Source of the DNA: Malachius bipustulatus
Lineage: Eukaryota > Arthropoda > Insecta > Coleoptera > Melyridae
DNA length: 64,000 nt
Direction of reading: 5' to 3'
NCBI GenBank assembly: GCA_910589415.1
Contig: OU342630.1
Span: forward strand, 13,301,867 to 13,365,866
Below are positions 32,239-44,864 of this stretch, piece by piece. Below the pieces are notes generated by a model, which was not told the DNA's origin, searched no databases, and worked only from the letters and a program-made list of their open reading frames with translations. Both the position numbers and the translations under genes were made by a program. Numbering within the stretch: position 1 is the stretch's first letter; each line of letters begins with the position of its first letter.

Positions 32239-33063
32239 ACTAATGTGATAATAGTATAGCTGATGCCAGATCTAACGAAAATTCTGAGATCTTATGATTT
32301 TGAATGAAATTCTCAATTTTGTAGATTCAATTAAGCAGATTCAATTAAACACAATTATGCAAATAATTCACTACCTACACAAAAGTTTTATTTGCATTTT
32401 TGAAGCGTCAGACAAGTAATATTAGGTTAAATCTCAATTTAAATGTATTTTGAATCTAGTTTGAATTATTATGTTTAAAAATAAAATTTAAGTTTGTTTT
32501 ACTATCTTTCTCAATTTTTCACGCTATAGGAAAAAAGTCATGACTTAGATTGATAGATACAGGAAATACATTAGTTAGTGCCCCATCAGCTTATAATGCT
32601 CATTTTCTTTCCTTGTGATATACCTAATATATTTTTGGAATTGGAAATTTTAAGACTTTGCATCCCTGGATAAAGGAAAAGGAAATGGATAAAAAAGAGA
32701 CCAAGTATTAGGTAATTGATTTTATTTTTTGAACAATATTGAACACTGTTTCTCATAATCACTTATTTTAATTGCAATAATATTAGTAAGTAAAATAAAT
32801 TCACATTATTTAGAAATTTTAAATTCTAAAATACATTCTTGTATTCAAGCATTTACGTAACTTATTTTAATTAATAATAACAATATTAATTTATTTATAA
32901 TCTACAGGTGAACCCTTCAAGGTTTACATATATTTTTTGTATGATACCTAGATTGGTGTCGGTACCTACCTAATAATAACTGAGGGATATATAAACAGTC
33001 CCACTTTATGGAAAGTAGTGTTGTTAGATTATCCAACTTAACAACTCCGGCGTAATCATTCAG
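32239..33063. other. AT-rich DNA downstream of the transposase fragment
   Basis: No gene is seen. The second half of a P-type transposase would lie here if the element were complete, but I find no matching frame. Confidence 0.45.
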
Positions 33064-35411
33064 TTATTTCAATAAATTTTCTAATAAAAGCAGTTTAATC
33101 ATGTGGCATAGATCATAAAAAACATAACACGGCTCTTTCGTAACAGGGTTTGTAAAGCACGACTTGAAATTTGAATCATTGTAATTGAAATTGGCGTACA
33201 TAAATAATATAAATAAGTGTGTACACATACTAATGTTTGTGGCCGCTCCATCAAAAGTTAATGAATAAACTTTGCAACCGCAGTAGTGCAGTTGTTGTAA
33301 AGCAGACACTAATAAATTTGAACGTTCTTCTTTGTTTAATGACTTGATGAGAAAATATCTAATTGGAATTTTCCAATTTTCATTTAAAGAAACTGCCATA
33401 AGAACGAGCGCATTTCTGGCTTTTACAATGTTGTCTGAATCTTGATCTCCATTATTGTCGTTAGTACCCACATCGACTTTTCCGCGGAATGTATCTTTGT
33501 CATAGATCACCTGTTCCCGAATAGACATTTCATCTTGAACCAAATTTACCATTACAGGTTTTCCTGTAAGGCGACCGCGCAAAGTAATTGCATCGAAAGC
33601 CTCTTTTGTAAACCCAGGTTCTCCATCAACAACTCTGTACCACTCTCTCAATGTTGAAATACCCGGTAGCAGATTATCCCACTTATTCCTGACATATCGA
33701 TACGCCTTTGGTGCATAAAAATGCAAGGTCAGGGCAAAACTCCTTAATTCCAGGGAATACTTTCCTCTACTTTTCAGTCTCCTTGTAAAAATTTCTCGCA
33801 TTGTGTCCGTCATTCCACTCTACAACAAGAAATAAAAACATTAGTGTACGTTCCAAATGATTTTTGACTCCAAATGGTACCTATTAATGTTTCATAAACT
33901 ACCGCGAAAGAACACGTTTTCAATTATTGTATTTTTTTCACTTTCAAATTTATACTGATGTTCAAATCAAAAATTTTGTTCTAGACAAATTGTAGTGTTA
34001 GATTTTTCAATGTTTGATATTCACAAGGATTTACTGAAATTTTGAAGTTTCAAAAACGACCCTTTCGATTTCAAGGGGGGCAAAAAATTTAAATATGCAA
34101 TTCTTGCATATTTCAATTTGAATTAGTTTACTTACAAAATCAATAAACTTTCTAATATTAAAATATCAGTAGGTATCAATTATTGTGCACTGCAACTAAC
34201 AAACCCATGGGAGTACAAGTTGTGCAAATTTACAAATTTCAGGTAGGCAGAAATACGACCTCCTCCTATTTTTTGTTATAAGAATGCTTCAAGGAAATTC
34301 ACCAAAATCGTATTTTCTGCATCTTCAGAGATCATTCCTTTCTTTCTGATAGCTGACAATAGACCTTCCAAGGAAGTCACACGTTTCTGGAGACGTCGTT
34401 TTGTGGTCTGTAAGGTCTTTATTTTTGCAGTTTTTCTTCGATCTTCTTCTTTCACAAACCTTATGATTCGTGACGCACTGCGAGGGCTTGCCACATCCGT
34501 TGTCTTTATTTCCGAAATGTATCGGGGATGAAAATATCGCCGTTTCGCCACAGAAGTTTCAAATACCGTACAGGCTGTAATTAAAATTTACTCATAATTT
34601 TTAATTGAGCTCTTAATATAATGAATTTGTAGATTTCATTTCTATTCAATACTCAAATTTATTACCTTTTTCTGCTACTACTGTTGTATCCAATGTCCTT
34701 TTCGGAGTGCTGCAGCCGTCATGTGTCACAACAACTTTTTCAGCGGTTTCCGATAATTTCGCAGATATCAAGTCCAATGATTGCTCAATATGTGGAGGAG
34801 GAGTAGGGCCTTCTGTACGTAATATGTAGTTTGAAGTCGCTTAATAAAAATTATAAAACATAGCGCTTACAGTCTATTTTTTATAACTTTATATTCACAC
34901 TACGGCACATCTAAACAGTGTTAGTTATTTCAAAAGTGAACAAAAATTGTCGATAATTACTGCTATCGAAAAAAGGTTCTTACCATCACTATTTTTTTGC
35001 TCTTGTTGCTGCAAAGCACCTTTTGGATTTTTAACATTGATGGATGGAACTGCTCCCAGTTTGAGATGTGTTAACACATAATCTGTGATCTTATCATATT
35101 CTTCAAAATGAGATGAGCAAATTCGCATTCCTATGACACCATCATGTTTATCCTTTAGGTCACATGCAGCAAGCCATTGATCGTAGGTGTGTGGGTATGT
35201 CTCACGATCTGGAAACCTAAAAAAGTTTTCCTTATAATATTGCCATCAAGCGAACCTTCGCGAAATTGTTTAGTTGACGATTCAGACTATTATTTCAAAA
35301 TGATGTAGATACAAGATATAATATGATGAAAATGACTAGTGCTTACCTGTGCAATGAGATTTTTTTCACCTTGTCGGGGGAACATTTGCATAAACAGCAT
35401 TTAAAACCCAT
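33064..35411 (-). CDS. THAP-domain P-element-type transposase, 5 exons, C-terminally truncated
   Basis: I infer exons 35411-35347, 35216-34984, 34812-34666, 34574-34303 and 33819-33064 on the minus strand. Four introns have GT-AG ends (GTAAGC, GTAAGA, GTAATA, GTGAAT donors), and every junction stays in frame: 1,473 nt, 490 residues. Exons 1-2 encode a THAP zinc finger (CCLCKC, a Trp in 'YDQWLAAC', 'ICSSHFEEYD', and AVPS closing motif). Exon 4 encodes a basic coiled coil. Exon 5 matches P-element/THAP9 transposases ('LRSFALTLHFYAPKAYRYVR', 'LPGISTLREWY', 'LVQDEMSIRE' and 'LTFDGAATNIS' with the two first catalytic Asp, 'CYVFYDLCHMIKL'). It stops where the family usually continues for several hundred residues, so it lacks the rest of the GTP-binding and catalytic parts. 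It could be a truncated element or a domesticated short protein. Confidence 0.75.
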
Positions 35412-35793
35412 TTTTTAGCTATTTTTCTTGACTTTATTTCAAAATATTTGAAGTAATAATTATTATTTACGTATCTGTATCACTGACATATCGAACAATA
35501 GGTGGAATCATAATATTGCACGTTCACGTTCATATGACTTGCACAATATGGAACCAGCGCGCGGCCCCAGTCAGCTGTAACCAATTATTTACTCTCGAGG
35601 CGTCCGGTGCGCCCCCTATGGTCGCGGCAGCAAACCACGATTACATAAGTAAAATCCAAGACTGTGCAACAGAGAGACGATCGTCTGCACTCTACTGTCG
35701 GAGACAAGCCTCTCTCTCAAGCTGGCTATATAGGAGTAATAAATATATGGTTTGTTTACATTCTTTTTTTTTATACTGAGTTAGTCAATGACA
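35412..35793. other. Upstream region of the transposase gene
   Basis: The likely promoter side of the minus-strand transposase gene. No P-type terminal repeat was recognised. A short GC-rich tract lies at 35545-35640. An 87-codon plus-strand frame has no motif. Confidence 0.35.
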
Positions 35794-36282
35794 TGTTCGC
35801 GATAGTTCCAGTCACATGACACATTGACAGACAGACGTTAGTTCTATGGATTTCTGGAGTGGGCTCGCCGAACAATCCGACATTTCCAGAATCCACGAAT
35901 CGACGGCCGGTGCGCCGGTGCCACCTACTAGAATGTACCTACTAGAACGGAGTAGAACGTGACTACTGATGCGTCGGGGGACTATATAAGGACCGTCTAC
36001 GGCTGCGTGAAGTAGTTTAGTTTGGACATAGAGTGAAGTGAAGACAGAGCAGTAGTAACTAGTGGAAGCTGAACAGAGCAGTAGTGAAGTGAAGTGTGAA
36101 GTAAGGAAGCGAGTAGTGACAGTATAGCGAATTATAAAGAATAGACAAGTTGGTGTTGATGTAGTAGTAGTCAGCTGTGTGTATTTATTATTATTAAAAT
36201 TAGAGGTTATAACTTGGATTATTCAATAAAGTAATTTTCAAGACTTTTAAGTGGTGGATTTATTATTGAGAAACCCGTAACA
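35794..36282 (+). repeat. Probable solo LTR
   Basis: It starts TGTTCGCG and ends CCCGTAACA. A core promoter TATATAAG (about 35985-35992), a GTGAAGTGAAG-rich leader and AATAAA (near 36228) are ordered as in an LTR. Length 489 bp. No coding region or second LTR adjoins, and no target duplication was seen, so this is inferred from structure. Confidence 0.5.
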
Positions 36283-36299
36283 GTATTGAGTGTACCTGT

Positions 36300-36640
36300 G
36301 ATGTCATTTGCATTTTACCATCCATTGCAAGATTTCATTTTTTGTAATATTTAAATTTGTTCTATTTAATTGTTATACTTTGTGATATTTCATAATCTTT
36401 ATTGTCTGTTATATCTAATTACTTAAATAAATTATTTCTACATTTATTATGTTAATTACTTTAATTATTAATTATTGTTAATAAAAAGTGTTAAAATTTG
36501 CTTGTGAATTTCCTTCGACCTGTGACGTTCATTCGTGTGCATTGCCAAATTAATAGGTAAATTTTAATTTTTGAGCTAGTTGGCTGCTAAATAGCGTTGC
36601 TTGCCTCCCCGAAAATTGCTCGGGGTGCAATGGAAGTTTA
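36300..36640 (+). repeat. Diverged Gypsy LTR 3' end (fragment)
   Basis: It resembles the last 300 bases of the Gypsy LTR at 44865-46259. It has the same order of an AT-rich region, 'GTGCATTGCCA', 'GAGCTAGTTGGCTGCTAA', then 'CCTCCCCGAAAATTGCTCGG' and a final TTTATA. No primer site follows. It is a relict of a related family. Confidence 0.6.
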
Positions 36641-37024
36641 TAGTTTTTTCTGATTTTTCCGATATCGACCCCGATTATGAATGTTCAGATAGTTACAGCG
36701 AAAGCGATTCTGATAGCGAATCCAATTCTTCATCTATCGGTTCAGGAATAGCCGAAAATAATAATGACGGTACAGAAGTAAGAGATGCTGAAGACGAAAA
36801 TAATCAACACAATGCCGCTAATCAATTCCATTTTTCTTCGAATGAATACTCTGGAAATCATCAAATATTTCAATTTACCGGTAATCAGAACGTTATAATA
36901 GATTTACCAGAACATTTTACGCCTGCTAACGCTTTTGAACTATTTTTTTCGCCAGAACTCATATCTCTTATTGTGGAGGAAACAAAAAGAGGAAAAAAAG
37001 AAAGAAAGAAAACAAAAGACCCTT
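36641..37024 (+). pseudogene. PiggyBac-type transposase N-terminal fragment
   Basis: This frame begins directly after the LTR fragment: an acidic Ser-rich stretch ('SDIDPDYECSDSYSESD'), an Asn-rich linker, then 'NAFELFFSPELISLIVEETKR'. The last motif marks the start of the PiggyBac transposase domain (F-x-LFF...ELI..IV.ET). The frame ends after a Lys-rich run. The catalytic region is absent. Both the joining to the LTR fragment and the loss of the catalytic core show a dead copy. Confidence 0.62.
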
Positions 37025-37719
37025 GACATTTCTTCAAAGCACTCTGGACACAAGAAAAGAAATTTTATTTTTGCCAAACATTGAATAATGAAATAACATG
37101 TGTGATACATCGTTGTAAAGAGAAAAATTAAAGTAATCTAAAAATGGAAAAATCCAATATAGCGCCCATAAGAAAAAACAAAGCTGACCATCGATTTTCT
37201 TCTATCTCAAGTGCCAGGGCTATTGTAAAATTATTTTTGGGGTCCTTGTTGAAAAGTGTCTTAACAATGTTTCAGTTAAAAATGGCTTGCTTGATTGCGG
37301 TTTTTGAATAAAAAAATAAAAAACAAAATTGAAAATTTCAGTTTTTTTGAAATATTTTGACAACTAATAGTGACAGCTCAAATTTCTTTTCAGATTATCA
37401 ATCAGTACAAAAATACGCTACTTTTCCCTAATTCAACCAACTTCGTATCTGTTAAGATAAGCGAGATCCCCATAGCGGCACGCGAAAAACGGACAGTCCG
37501 TATATTATATTAGCAGTGGGCTGGTATTGCATTTGAGGAAAATCCATCTAGCCGTTTCAAAATGGCGGCCATTTGTTTGAAATTTCGGAAAAATGACTAT
37601 TTTTTAAACATCTGTGGGTATAAGTTAGATAGAAAAAAAAAGTTTTATATCAAATTCACAATATTGGAAGTAAATGATTTAAAATCTATGTTAATACAAC
37701 AAAATTTGCATTTTTTGTA
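37025..37719. other. Repeat-like AT-rich DNA
   Basis: No gene is seen. Motifs such as 'AAAATGGCGGCCATTTG' (37559-37576) resemble arms of the palindromic families in this window. No complete element was delimited. Confidence 0.4.
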
Positions 37720-38330
37720 TTAATGCCAGTGGCAAGGGTAGGAAAAAGGTATAAAAATGGCTAAATTTCTATAACTATTTATGAGCACATTTTCGTAGAG
37801 ATTGAACTCAATTACTTAAATTTTTACAGCTATGTGACAGCTTTATGTGACAGCTATACTAATAACCTTTAACCTTCAAAAATTTCAAGAAGCAAATAAG
37901 AAAAATGGCGGAGATATTCGAATTCTAAGAAAAATGGCGGGGATATTCGAATTCTTTCACATGATTTTGATTTCTCTAAAATTTCAAATTTTCGGTTTTC
38001 AAAACTTCCCTGTTACTTTTTTTTGAATTCATTAAAGGTAGCGTAAAAATAGCATTTTTAAGTAAAGTTAGCCAGCGACGGGCATAGTAAAAGTGGTAAA
38101 ATTGTAAAATTTTGCCAATTTTTTATTGTTTTGTTAAATCCAAAAATCCATTTTACGGCACGTTTTCAAACGAAATAAACTGACATTTTCACAGTAAGCT
38201 ACTACGCTAATATGACCTGATTATGAAAAATTTCAGAAATCCGATTTTAAAAGCGATGAAAATATTCATAATTGCATAACAATACACTATTTATGCGATT
38301 GATGCGCAAGAAGATTTTTTTATCACAACA
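37720..38330 (+). repeat. Dispersed non-coding repeat (copy 2)
   Basis: It has the same motif order as 5970-6470 and, reversed, 61630-62130. It includes a short internal duplication of 'AAAAATGGCGGRGATATTCGAATTC' parts (about 37900-37955). No coding capacity. Confidence 0.65.
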
Positions 38331-38568
38331 ATGATCATACGTAATTTTACAAAACAAAAGCCCCTGCTGTTATATAAGTATATTAAGAGCATTGCAAAAT
38401 TGCTAAATAAAGTACTTAACATGAACGTTTAACTTTATTTTGTGTTTTTTACAAATTACGTAACTATGAGAACGTGCATGAGACAATAAGCAAATGAAAA
38501 CATATTTGTTTAAAAACCTTTTTTGTATATTTTTAAACCATTATTAAACGGTAATTATCAACACAATA

Positions 38569-39448
38569 CAGGGTTATTCACGGTATACGCCACGGAAGAT
38601 TATGGCTGTGTCTCTGGATTTTAGGATCTTTTTATTTTTGGAGTGGATAGAGACCCGGGAGAGGCACGTTTTAAAATTATATTCATAATGTACAGCGTGT
38701 CCTAAAAGCATGAAACATATCAAAGCTATGTTTTTTTAAATGGAATGCTACTATATGTTATTGCATTTTCAGATTATCTGAGAAGAAAAAATAAGATTGA
38801 TGGTTTTTACAGTTGGTGTTTAAATTCAGAAGTTTTTGAGTTATAAACAAGTGAAAATCGTCATTTTTCAAGTTCAAGGCCCTGTACAACGAAAACGGTT
38901 CAAGATAGAGAAAAACGGCTTACATGTCCCTATTTTAACTTTTCATGTACTATCCTATGGTATAGAAACATTTGTACTTTCTTTGATTTTTTTATGTCGA
39001 CGCGTGGAGAAATCTCAGAATTTTTAAAATTTTTTATCACCCTGTATGAACATTTCATCTACATCATTGGATAGTACATGAAAAGTTAAAATAGGGACAT
39101 GTAAGCCGTTTTTCTCTATCTTAAGCCGTTTTCCTTGTACAGGGCCTTGAACTTGAAAAATGACGATTTTCACTTGTTTATAACTCAAAAACTTCTGAAT
39201 TTAAACACCAACTGTAAAAGCCAATCTTCTTTTTTCTTCCCAGGCAATCTAAAAATGCAATAACATAAGAGCATTCCGTTTAAAAAAACATAACTTTGAT
39301 ATGTTTCATGCTTTTGGGACACCCTGTACATTACGAATATAATTTTAAAACGTACCTCTGCCGGGTCTCCATCCACTCCAAAAATAAAAAGATCCTAAAA
39401 TCCAGAGACAGCCATAATCTTCCGTGGCGTATACCGTGAATAACCCTG
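38569..39448. mobile_element. Palindromic MITE, TA target
   Basis: CAGGGTTATTCACGGTATAC at 38569 is inverted at 39448, with TA outside both ends. The arms of about 400 bp include the shared module (GAGTTATAAACAAGTGAAAA, AAAACGGCTTACATGTCCCT) at 38839-38940 and its inverse at 39090-39190. 880 bp, non-coding. Confidence 0.82.
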
Positions 39449-40362
39449 TATAACGTGCGGCAGTGAAAGCTTTTTCTTTATTAGAATTGTTGTTTTTTAA
39501 TTCAGTATGTAGGTAGGATCTTATATCTACGCCTGCCTAAAAAAATTAAGTCATACAAAGCATAGCAGGTAATTACTAACATTTATTATAATATAGATAT
39601 AGATATATATATATATATATATCATTTTTGTTCATCTCTTTCCCTTTTCAATAAGTCCGTCCAACCATCAAGACGAACGGGTCACATGAAATCTGACACA
39701 CTCTATCTGAGAACAGAACATCCCCGAGCCCGGGAGCGTCGATGTCACGAGCCCTATTAAAGTGGAGTAGTGTTACCAATTCTGACAATGAATACTGATG
39801 ACTAGGGTGTGCCGCGATTAGAAATGGTATATCGTGATAGGCATCGTGGCGAATGGTGGCGTGTGGCGGCCTATAAGGCTGATGTTATGAAGGCGGACTA
39901 GCTCTCTATAATACCCTTAACGAGTTTTATTATTCTGATTTCAGTTCCCAAAACTGATTCTCGTAGCGAATTGCCGAGTTGTCTTCATGGTATATTTATT
40001 TGCGTTGAATGTCTCCATCATTTCTAATGCACTCGTGTACCGCGTGTACCTACGCAATAGATTATTAGAAAAAAAAAAGTGAATCAATCAACCAACAAAA
40101 TAATGGTAATAATAATCTTTATTATTGTTAAAATATACCTACATGCAGGCTGTCGGGAAATGAATGAGGACACAGCTCAACTTAACTTTGCGACCACATA
40201 AATATAAAAGCGATTAAACGAAGCATAATTTTATTTTGGTGCAAAAGTGCTCCTCAAGAAGTTATGGCACCTTAAAGAAAAAAAATTGACATTTAAGATT
40301 GTGTATATTTCACAGGGATGGGCGTCTAGGTAAAACCTAAATAATCTACACATGCGTGTATA
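39449..40362. other. Unidentified DNA with a (TA)n microsatellite
   Basis: AT/TA repeats lie at about 39594-39622. 39640-39950 is more GC-rich without recognisable ORFs. No element ends were delimited and no gene is supported. Confidence 0.45.
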
Positions 40363-41235
40363 CAGGGTGAGGCGCGAGAACCTTAGGGCATTTTTATATG
40401 GAGAAGTCCTGGAAGTAGAAATCTAAAAATTCGCACGTGTATAATTTCGGTTTTGATGAGCTGAACTAAAATATTCAAAACCCCACACCACTTCCGGTTA
40501 TACCGGAAGTTGCCATATTTTTCTTTTTTTTAATGGTACACCCTGGTATATTATTACATTTTCGAATTGCCTGAAAAACAGTACTTAATAAAAATGATGT
40601 TTACAGTTCAAATTTGTAACGACCAATTAATGAGTTATAAACAAATGAAAATTGCAATTTTCCATTTTCAAAGCAGCTTAACTTGAAAACGGGTCAAGAT
40701 ATCGGAAAACGGCTTACGCGTCCCTATTCTAACTTTTTGTAAGTAGGTATACTACGCTGGAGTATCTACGAAAAAAAAATTATTAATTTTTTCCAAATTT
40801 CCAAAATCTCTGATTTTTCATCACTTTGTATACAAATTTCATCAGCACCATAAGATACTACATGAAAAGTTAAGATAGGGACATGTAAGCCGTTTTCCGA
40901 TATCTTGACCCGTTTTCGACCTAAGCTGCTTTGAAAATGGAAAATTGCGATTTTCATTTGTTTATAACTCATAAACCACTCGTTCCAATTTTGAACTATA
41001 AAGACCATTTTTATTAAATTTTTTCAGGCATTCTGAAAATGTAATAATATACAGGTTGTCCCATTTAAAATAAGGTAGTTGATGGCAACTTCCGGTACAA
41101 CCGGAAATGGTGAGGGGTTGTGAACATTTTAGTTCATCTTGTCAAAACCGAAATTATAAACGTACAAATTTTTAAACTTGTACTCTCAGGACTTCTCCAT
41201 ATAAAAATGCCCTAAGGTTCTCGCGCCGCACCCCG
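40363..41235. mobile_element. Palindromic MITE, TA target, GGCGCGAGAACCTT arms
   Basis: CAGGGTGAGGCGCGAGAACC at 40363 is inverted at 41235 (one G/C change in the final CACCCCG). TA flanks both ends. The arms contain CTTCCGGTTATACCGGAAG, itself a palindrome, and the shared module at 40630-40720. A left-half relative lies at 61120. Confidence 0.82.
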
Positions 41236-41301
41236 TATAGAATACTTATACGTAAAAAATGTCAAATAGGTATGTTAACAATGTAGAATAAGAGAAAGAA
41301 T

Positions 41302-41630
41302 ATTCGTGGGTTATAGGCTCAAGTTCATTACTGATCTAATGTCAAAAACGAGAGAAAAACGATACCGAAGACATGGATGGCCATTTTACTCTTGTTGGAG
41401 CTCATTGACATGCCCTACCAGCAAATGCAATTTCCCGGTTTTAGCAAAAGATCAGCAGCTGGGTACCAACCTGGGTAAACCTTGTCACACGGAACTCCGG
41501 GATCTATAATAAGTACCTAGCGACATTCTCTGCTAAGCGAAATGCCCATCTACCTATATCTTCAGCATTGCTTTTCTCTTGTCTTTGGCATTAGATCAGT
41601 AATGAACTTGAACCTTTATAGCCCACGAAT
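41302..41630. mobile_element. Hairpin MITE with arms of about 80 bp
   Basis: ATTCGTGGGTTATAGGCTCA at 41302 and onward is mirrored by 41550-41630 (ending CCCACGAAT), with diverged copies of 'TTCATTACTGATCTAATG' on both arms. The centre is about 170 bp and non-coding. The superfamily is unknown. Confidence 0.7.
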
Positions 41631-41639
41631 TTTCTTTTT

Positions 41640-43164
41640 CTTGTTCATACAATATTTTGCTTGAGAGTTTCCTTTCCAATGTAGAATTATTATGTAGAAT
41701 TTTCCTGTCAGCTATCAATGTTAGGTCAACTACAATATACCCACTCACGCAGAAAGGAAAAGTCAACTGTCTATTATTATTATTATTATTATTGTAGTTG
41801 TATTGTAACGCTTATCATTATAGCATTTGCGTCGAATTGAATAGTGGATAACCTGGTAAATGGCACCATTATTATTAAGTTCAAAAAGTCAGATATGACG
41901 TCACACTAACCGTCCGAATTAAGATTTTTAATTTCGCCAGAAAATGTCAACCAGTTAAATGTCAAGTTGTGAACGAGCGTAAATTATTGAAGGAATCATT
42001 CCAACAATGAATTGAACCGCTTACGTCAGTTTGAGAGCCACTGACAACTTTAGAAAATTTATTCACGTAATGACACTCTGTCCTTTGTGCTGTTCATTTA
42101 ATTCTCGTTCAAAACCAATGTTGACGTTGAAGTAGACCACCCCTAGGTATGGCAAACTCTTTTCAAAATTAATTGAAAAATTAAATATATAAATTAAATG
42201 ACGAGATGGACTACGTGGCAACATAGCAGAATCAAGCTGTACCATCATTCATACAAGATGCAAGTAAAGAAAATTATCGAAATCAAGTTACACCTTCGAA
42301 ATTTTACATGATGATAGTGAATAAGTTAGACAACTTGAGAAAAATACCAGAAACCAGTTATCAACACGGAAAACCCTTGAAAACTCCCATTAAACATTTG
42401 AAACAATGAAAACAGCCCGAAAACGTCTAGATAAGCCAGCGAATTTTCATACACAGCTACCCCTGATAAATGCTCAAATTCGAAGATATCAATTAAGAAA
42501 ATCCCATCACAGACAGCACCAGAATAAACGAATAAAGTTTAAACAATCAATAAACCTAAAACCGCTAATTAACCCCTTAAAATGCGAATTTCGACTTGAA
42601 GAAAAAACACCTACCTATAGAAAATTCACATACACATACTTTCAGCTGCTTTCCCGGTCCCAGAAAAGCAGGGAAAGCTGAAATAATTTGGTTTCTTGGA
42701 TAAAACACAAAGCAAGCTCCTAACGGTAAAGAAGTAACGGAAGTCGAATACAATACATCGGATGAAGACAAGGGATGTCTCAACTATAAATAGGCTGGAT
42801 TTTTCAAGAGAAATTCATTCAGAAATCTGATCCAGATCCTGAAACACCCGAGTTACTAAGCCTAGAAAGAAGCAATTCTCCGCCTAGAAGAAGTAACTCA
42901 TGCATCCTCTCATTACCTATACCATACGCCGAATATACCTATTTCTATCTTCATGCGAAGACCTGCCCTGTAATTTGGAAAGCTTGTCTATTTAAGAGAG
43001 CCAGTCATTCTGGAACGCTTAACTACCCAAGAGAGCCGATTATAGCTGTCAGGTTTGACTGATTTGGGATTTCCTATAACAGTTTCCCTCGAGAAGTTTT
43101 CTGTTGATAAGTAACAACACCGTCAATCAGTCAAGTCACTGCCAAGTCTCGCCACTGCCCCGCA
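41640..43164. other. Low-information stretch upstream of a short ORF
   Basis: An (ATT)n microsatellite lies at about 41772-41795. 42400-42680 is purine-rich with a 91-codon frame of no known motif. A TATTTAAG box at 42989-42996 could serve the ORF at 43165. Otherwise nothing can be supported. Confidence 0.4.
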
Positions 43165-43395
43165 ATGTCAGATCTACAGTCAACCACCAATGCCGCCGCC
43201 CTCGTCAACGCCGCCTCCAACACCGCCGTCCCCGATGTCGCCGTCACCGATGCTGCAAATGGTCCAGAACTAGCCCAACGGTATCCTGTCACTCCATCTG
43301 TTCGAGAAGGGGCCAATATGCAATTCTACAGTCTTCAATCAGGTGGTAACCCAAATCCGCACGCCATCATCCAACAATTGAATACAGGTCAATAA
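43165..43395 (+). CDS. Short Ala-rich ORF, unknown, possibly spliced
   Basis: A 76-codon frame (MSDLQSTTNAAALVNAAS...) is rich in Ala, Asn and Val, then 'MQFYSLQSGGNPNPHAIIQQ'. A TATA-like TATTTAAG lies about 170 nt upstream. The frame ends at a TAA, but a CAG|GTCAAT at 43387 could splice to an acceptor ending TTCACTAG at 43472, adding six codons. No family was recognised. It may be the start of a retroelement gag or chance coding; the composition is more protein-like than neighbouring frames. Confidence 0.33.
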   Translation: MSDLQSTTNAAALVNAASNTAVPDVAVTDAANGPELAQRYPVTPSVREGANMQFYSLQSGGNPNPHAIIQQLNTGQ

Positions 43396-44576
43396 AAGTC
43401 GGTATTGTATCCAAATTTTATGACACCTCTTCTTGTTTATTTACTTAACACAGTTTTTCTTTTGTTCACTAGCATCAAAGAAGGAGCCGGGGTGAAAGCA
43501 AAGCAGGTTACTCGACTACCCTGTACAATGTTGCCTAACTGTACGAATTTTCTCAACTTTTAATCCACTTTAGAAAATATTTGTTAAAATACGTCAAATT
43601 TTCACTGTAAGTCAAATTTCCACTTTAGTTTGGTCAAAATGAAAATGAAAAGGTAAATCTTTGAAATCACAAACAAAATTTGGTTTTTCCTTGGACTGAA
43701 ATTGGTACTGATGTTTATTTGCAAAAAGCCATTCAAGAATCATGAAGTTGTTTTCTCAACTTAAAAAAGGTTTATGTGCACGACTTCTTTCACCTTAAAT
43801 AATCTCAGACGTCCTATTAACGCGAGGTATACTCTTTTAAACTAACTCGCATCAACAAACACTTACTAACAAAAAGGTATACCGCCGTTAGGAGAAAAGT
43901 GATCACTGACTAGGTTGATCATTCCTCTGCAGGCGGGAATGAATCGCAAACATGGCCGGCGGTGAGTTGAAGACCTTGCACTCTCGTAAAGTGTTGATAT
44001 GCCGTTTATGGTATTATTTAACTGATGGAATTCTAGCACAATAAACTCCACCCAATTCAAAAAAAAAAAAAAAGAAACAAAAAAAAAAAAAAGAAAAGAA
44101 AAGCAAAAAAGAAAATAATATAATAAATGAGGTACACATTTCATAACCAGGTGAAAATGGTCAAAACAGTAAAAGAAAAGGAAAAGAGAGATTGCCGTGT
44201 TGCAATTGGTCTGCAAAGAAGGTGTGGTTAAAATTTTGGGAAAATTCCTCCTGCGTTGCCGAAACTCCGGCTACCTTAGTTTATCAAAAATAAAGTAACT
44301 TAAATTAAATACGGAATTGTCTGAGGTGAAATAAATGTATTAAACTATCCCTTTTGTTTTCTTTCCACCATTATTTCTGCATACCTTATCCAGGAACCTA
44401 TGAGGTTACCTACAAAACAAGGCACAACTCATTTGGGGGTTTTCAAAAAAGAAAAATAAAAGATTTTTCTAGACGATCATCGAGCCAGGGGGGTGAGTGG
44501 TCACAACGTATACTTATTTATGCGAGATAGAGTGTCTAGACAAACTGGACGATTACTATGAAAACCACGTACATGA
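43396..44576. other. Non-coding stretch with an A-rich tract
   Basis: A poly-purine A-rich block lies at about 44060-44125. The minus-strand open frame over it is a product of that tract. 43880-44050 is more complex sequence that might be a retroelement 3' end, but no landmark proves it. Confidence 0.4.
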
Positions 44577-44864
44577 AACAAAATAAATCCCCGTGCGGTT
44601 GAATACTCATCGGGCGCGTCCCCAGGTGGCGGATAGGGGGAAGGCCTTACAATGAGCGGAAGTGAGTAAGGTTAGCAGTGGTAATAGAGCTCGTCGGAGG
44701 TAAAATTCTAGACTGGTAGCTCAAAACCCTGCCGCGGACCACCTCCTCTAACCTAGTTGACGTGTCGTGACTAAAGGTCGGCACTAGGGGCAACGGCGCC
44801 AGAGACGTCCGACTGTGGAATCTCTGATATACCGTATCATCTGTTGTCGTGGTCACGTTCCGCG

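Noticed and set aside
42406..42681. 91-codon basic ORF
   Set aside because: Purine-rich composition explains the Lys/Arg content. No start context, motif or splice support.
43866..44216. Phe-rich minus-strand ORF as a membrane protein
   Set aside because: The hydrophobic run is the translation of an A-rich simple tract.
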